NCBI RefSeq assembly: GCF_001639105.2
Contig: NZ_CP015285.1
Location: 1,852,501 to 1,916,500 of the forward strand
Direction of reading: 5' to 3'
Source of the DNA: Azospirillum humicireducens
Lineage (GTDB): Bacteria > Pseudomonadota > Alphaproteobacteria > Azospirillales > Azospirillaceae
Length of the DNA: 64,000 nucleotides
Part shown: positions 61,584 through 64,000 of the stretch, in pieces
Layout of the letters: each line of letters begins with the position of its first letter
Numbering within the stretch: the stretch's first letter is position 1
The notes under the pieces: model-generated
The model's input: the letters and a program-made list of their open reading frames with translations, nothing else
What the model was told of the DNA's origin: nothing
Databases searched by the model: none
Translations under genes and position numbers: made by a program

Positions 61584-61741
61584 GGGGGAGGTGTTGGTGG
61601 GGGGTGCCCCCTCCCTTCCCATGCTTGCGCATGGGCCCCTTCCCTCCCCCGCCTTCGGCGGTAGAGGGAGTGTAGCGCAGGGCGGCGGCAGTCCCCTCTC
61701 CCGCGAAGCGGGGGAGGGTTAGGGAGGGGGCAAAAGCGCCC
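61584..61741. repeat. REP-like palindromic cluster between the regulator and the DJ-1 gene
   Basis: Three hairpins: CCCATGC/GCATGGG (61618-61635), CCGCC/GGCGG (61649-61661) and CCCTCTCCCGC/GCGGGGGAGGG with one mismatch (about 61694-61718). The core GAGGGTTAGGG is at 61714-61724, shared with the elements at 56270-56280 and 34178-34188. It may also end the two converging transcripts. Confidence 0.7.
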
Positions 61742-62314
61742 CTACTCCGCCGCGTGACGATGGCCCGTGTGCCGGCCTTCGCAGAACTCCTCGATCATTT
61801 TGCGGCAGAAGGCCGGGATGTCGTCTGGCTTGCGCGAGGTGACAAGCCCGCGGTCGGTCACCACCTGCTCGTCCACCCAGTTGACGCCCGCGTTGCGCAG
61901 GTCGGCCTGCAGCGACGGCCAGCTGGTCATGCGCTTGCCGCGCACACCATCGGCATCGATCAGCGTCCAGGGGCCATGGCAGATCGCCGCGATGGGCCGC
62001 CCGGACGTGACGAAGCTCTTCACGAAATCGATCGCCTTGGGCTCCAGCCTCAGCGCATCCGGGTTGATCACGCCCCCCGGCAGCAGCAGTGCATCATAGA
62101 GGCCGGCATCGGCCTGGTCGAGCGTGACGTCCACATCGACCATGTCGCCGCGGTCATGGTGATTCCAGCCCTGGATCTGCCCGGCCTTGGGCGCGACCAC
62201 ATGCACGGTGGCGCCGGCGTCGCGGAGCGCCTTCACCGGTTCGGTCAGTTCCACCTGTTCGAAGCCGTCGGTGGCGAGGACGGCGACGGTCTTGCCGTCG
62301 AGTTTCTGAGCCAT
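61742..62314 (-). CDS. DJ-1/PfpI-family protein
   Basis: A 190-residue glutamine-amidotransferase-fold protein with the nucleophile Cys in AAICHGPWTL and the N-terminal Glu in GFEQVELTEPV. The HHDRGDMVDVDV and LLLPGGVINPDALR motifs match the YhbO/PfpI stress-protein branch (glyoxalase/deglycase or protease activity reported for relatives). ATG at 62314 after AAGGAG. C-terminal His-rich end (GRHTGHRHAAE). Confidence 0.9.
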   Translation of the reverse strand: MAQKLDGKTVAVLATDGFEQVELTEPVKALRDAGATVHVVAPKAGQIQGWNHHDRGDMVDVDVTLDQADAGLYDALLLPGGVINPDALRLEPKAIDFVKSFVTSGRPIAAICHGPWTLIDADGVRGKRMTSWPSLQADLRNAGVNWVDEQVVTDRGLVTSRKPDDIPAFCRKMIEEFCEGRHTGHRHAAE

Positions 62315-62471
62315 GGAGGGGTCTCCTTCGCTGTGCATCGCGTTGAAGGCCATTGCGTTGGCCTATCCCGCAGCAACCGGATTACCCCTGGATGGTTCCC
62401 TGGGAACCGTTCCTCAATTCCTATGTTGATTGTGACATACGAGACACACATCAGTGAAGGGAGCCCGATCC

Positions 62472-62828
62472 ATGCGGTTCCAGACCCTGTTGACCGGCCT
62501 TGCGCTTACGGCGACCCTATCCATTGCCCACGCCGAGTCGGCGCTGGCCGCCGATCCGCGCGGCGGTGATGACCTCGTCGGCGTCGAGGTGACCGGCCTG
62601 CTGGGCGAAGAGCTGGGCCAGATCGTTTCCGTTTCCCCGGCCTCCAGCGGCAAGGACGACAGCGTCCTGGTCGAGGCCAGCGGGATGCTGGACGTCGGCC
62701 ACCGATTCTTCACCGTCCACCGCTCGCAATTGACGCCGGGCGAGGCCGAGGACACCGTCACCTACAGGAAGACCGCGCAGGAGGTGATCCGCCGCCTGCA
62801 CAACGACACCCAGGTCGCGGAGCGCTGA
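62472..62828 (+). CDS. Small exported PRC-barrel-like protein
   Basis: A 118-residue protein with a signal peptide (MRFQTLLTGLALTATLSIAHA) and a small beta domain (DDLVGVEVTGLLGEELGQIVSV) resembling a PRC barrel. Start ATG at 62472 after AAGGGAG with 8-bp spacing; the ATG at 62454 is too far upstream of the signal sequence. Function unknown. Confidence 0.68.
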   Translation: MRFQTLLTGLALTATLSIAHAESALAADPRGGDDLVGVEVTGLLGEELGQIVSVSPASSGKDDSVLVEASGMLDVGHRFFTVHRSQLTPGEAEDTVTYRKTAQEVIRRLHNDTQVAER

Positions 62829-62856
62829 ACCGGCGCTCCGCCGGCCGCCTGGTCAC

Positions 62857-63336
62857 TCAGGCGATCTGGCTCTGTTCGGGCTCGTCGGGATGGCAAGGTT
62901 TGCAGCCGGTGGGCCAGGGCTCGCCCAGATCCTCCACCACCATGCGCCAGGACGGCGCATCCAGGCGAACGCAGCCGCCGCCGGCGAATTGCAGGGCGAC
63001 GCCGCCCTCCACCGTCTCCATCGACAGCAGTTCCAGCATCCGGCCGCGGTCCTTCAGGTCGAATCCGCGCAGCTTGGCCCCGGTCACCCCCTCCACCCGC
63101 AAGCCGCAATGGACCCGCTCGTAGGGAGCCAGATCGTCGTCGTCGGCGGTGGGGCCGGGCCGGGGCCGGTCGGCGGACTCCCAGCGGAAGCGGTTGACGA
63201 CCATGACGAACCGCTTCTCGTCGGGCTGGAAGCACATGTCGCCAATCGGCAGGATGGCGTCCTGAAGGCAGGCGGAGACGACCTTCAGGTCTTCCTCATC
63301 CTCGGCACGCAGGCGGATCGGGGTGATGGCCGTCAT
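62857..63336 (-). CDS. DUF2948 family protein
   Basis: A 159-residue protein. IRLRAEDEEDLKVVSACLQDAILPIGDM and RFVMVVNRFRWE match DUF2948, an alphaproteobacterial family of unknown function typically encoded next to murA. Start ATG at 63336. 64 bp after murA on the same strand. Confidence 0.87.
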   Translation of the reverse strand: MTAITPIRLRAEDEEDLKVVSACLQDAILPIGDMCFQPDEKRFVMVVNRFRWESADRPRPGPTADDDDLAPYERVHCGLRVEGVTGAKLRGFDLKDRGRMLELLSMETVEGGVALQFAGGGCVRLDAPSWRMVVEDLGEPWPTGCKPCHPDEPEQSQIA

Positions 63337-63400
63337 AATCGGGGGCACCTCTCGGGAAAGGCCAACCTCAAGGGGAAGGCGGGAGGGGCACCCCCGCCGC

Positions 63401-64000
63401 TTACTCGTCGCCGCCGTGGATGCGCTCGATCTCCGCACCGCAGGCCGCCAGCTTCTCCTCCACCCGCTCATAGCCGCGGTCGAGGTGATAGACGCGGTTG
63501 ACCATCGTCTCCCCCTCCGCCGCCAGCCCGGCGAGCACCAGCGACACCGAAGCGCGCAGGTCCGTCGCCATCACGGGCGCACCGGTCAGGCGCTCCACAC
63601 CGCGCACCAGGGCCGACGAGCCGTGGACCGTGATCCGCGCGCCCATGCGCGTCAGTTCCGGTGCGTGCATGAAGCGGTTCTCGAAGATCGTCTCCGTGAT
63701 CATCGCCGCCCCCTTCGCCGTGCACATCAGGGCCATCATCTGGGCCTGAAGGTCGGTGGGAAAACCGGGGAACGGCTCGGTCATCACATCGACGCCGTGC
63801 AGTTCGCCGTTGGCGCGCGAAACGCGGATCCCGTTCTCGATCTCCTCGAAGGCGACGCCGGCCGGAGCCAGCGCCTTGACCGCTGCTTTGATCAAATCGA
63901 GACGGGTGTTCATGATGTCAAGACGGCCACCGGTGATCGCCGCGGCGATGGCGTAGGTGCCGGTCTCGATGCGGTCGGCCACCACCATGTGGCGGGCGGC
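63401..64000 (-). CDS. murA: UDP-N-acetylglucosamine 1-carboxyvinyltransferase, C-terminal part (5' end outside window)
   Basis: First committed step of peptidoglycan synthesis. About 200 C-terminal residues are visible of roughly 430. [31 protein letters not shown] (general-base Asp) and [20 protein letters not shown] are MurA signatures. The active-site Cys loop lies outside. Ends with GGDE at 63401. Confidence 0.95.
   Translation of the reverse strand, partial: AARHMVVADRIETGTYAIAAAITGGRLDIMNTRLDLIKAAVKALAPAGVAFEEIENGIRVSRANGELHGVDVMTEPFPGFPTDLQAQMMALMCTAKGAAMITETIFENRFMHAPELTRMGARITVHGSSALVRGVERLTGAPVMATDLRASVSLVLAGLAAEGETMVNRVYHLDRGYERVEEKLAACGAEIERIHGGDE

Overview
The window reads as chromosomal core sequence of a high-GC alphaproteobacterium. 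The best fit is an Azospirillum-like member of the Rhodospirillales/Azospirillales; this is inferred from gene order and gene types, not from a search. Supporting signs are the run nuoA-N, birA, coaX, rnj, methylmalonyl-CoA epimerase and DUF1467; the serB / miaA-ilvBN-ilvC neighbourhood; the murA-DUF2948 pair; a short ProRS without an insertion domain; and several LuxR-type orphan regulators. Genes are dense, and antisense frames stay open for kilobases because of the codon bias, so nearly all long antisense ORFs are shadows. I see no prophage, insertion sequence, CRISPR array or rRNA operon.

Layout. 1-2610 (minus): proS (cut by the left edge) and two coupled genes of unknown function. 3091-22398 (minus): a single run of complex I genes nuoA to nuoN, then birA, coaX, rnj, epimerase, a DUF1467 membrane protein and tag, closed by an intrinsic terminator near 2880. 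22712-22788: tRNA-Asp. 22986-31774: small exported or unknown proteins, a DsbA-family protein, prpE, a DUF3574 protein, a divergent Rrf2 regulator / FAD oxidoreductase pair around a perfect inverted repeat, and the divergent argO/argP pair. 31835-38216: pepF, a hemerythrin behind an FNR/FixK-type promoter, two identical tRNA-Lys genes, a PKMT-like methyltransferase, hisE, phoU and a yqhA-type membrane protein. 38587-43045: the rod-shape operon mreBCD-mrdA. 43154-50266: ilvC, ilvN, ilvB, a PLP aminotransferase and miaA (minus), with serB divergent. 50285-53392: bacteriohemerythrin, fabI, a YgaP-type membrane protein and a PRC-barrel protein. 53501-60511 (minus): orphan response regulator, ureD, ureA, ureB, ureC, murI, ureE, ureF, ureG. 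60915-64000: a second orphan response regulator, a DJ-1/PfpI protein, a small exported protein, DUF2948 and the C-terminal half of murA.

How the genes work together. Complex I is complete (14 subunits, no N7 cluster in NuoG), and its downstream genes supply biotinylation, CoA synthesis, RNA turnover and the epimerase step of propionyl-CoA use; PrpE at 25.5-27.5 kb would feed the same pathway. The urease operon is complete for structural and nickel-insertion genes but contains a glutamate racemase and is preceded by a response regulator whose receiver lacks the usual phospho-acceptor Asp; a divergent second regulator has the same defect. A sigma-54-like element ahead of ureA suggests nitrogen control.

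Most interesting items: the degenerate-receiver regulator pair beside urease; murI inside the urease operon; the sigma-54-like site before ureA; the Rrf2/flavoprotein pair with its 10-bp inverted repeat; the FNR-type promoter before a hemerythrin; the His/Asp-rich loop in NuoL; and a dispersed palindromic repeat with the core GAGGGTTAGGG.
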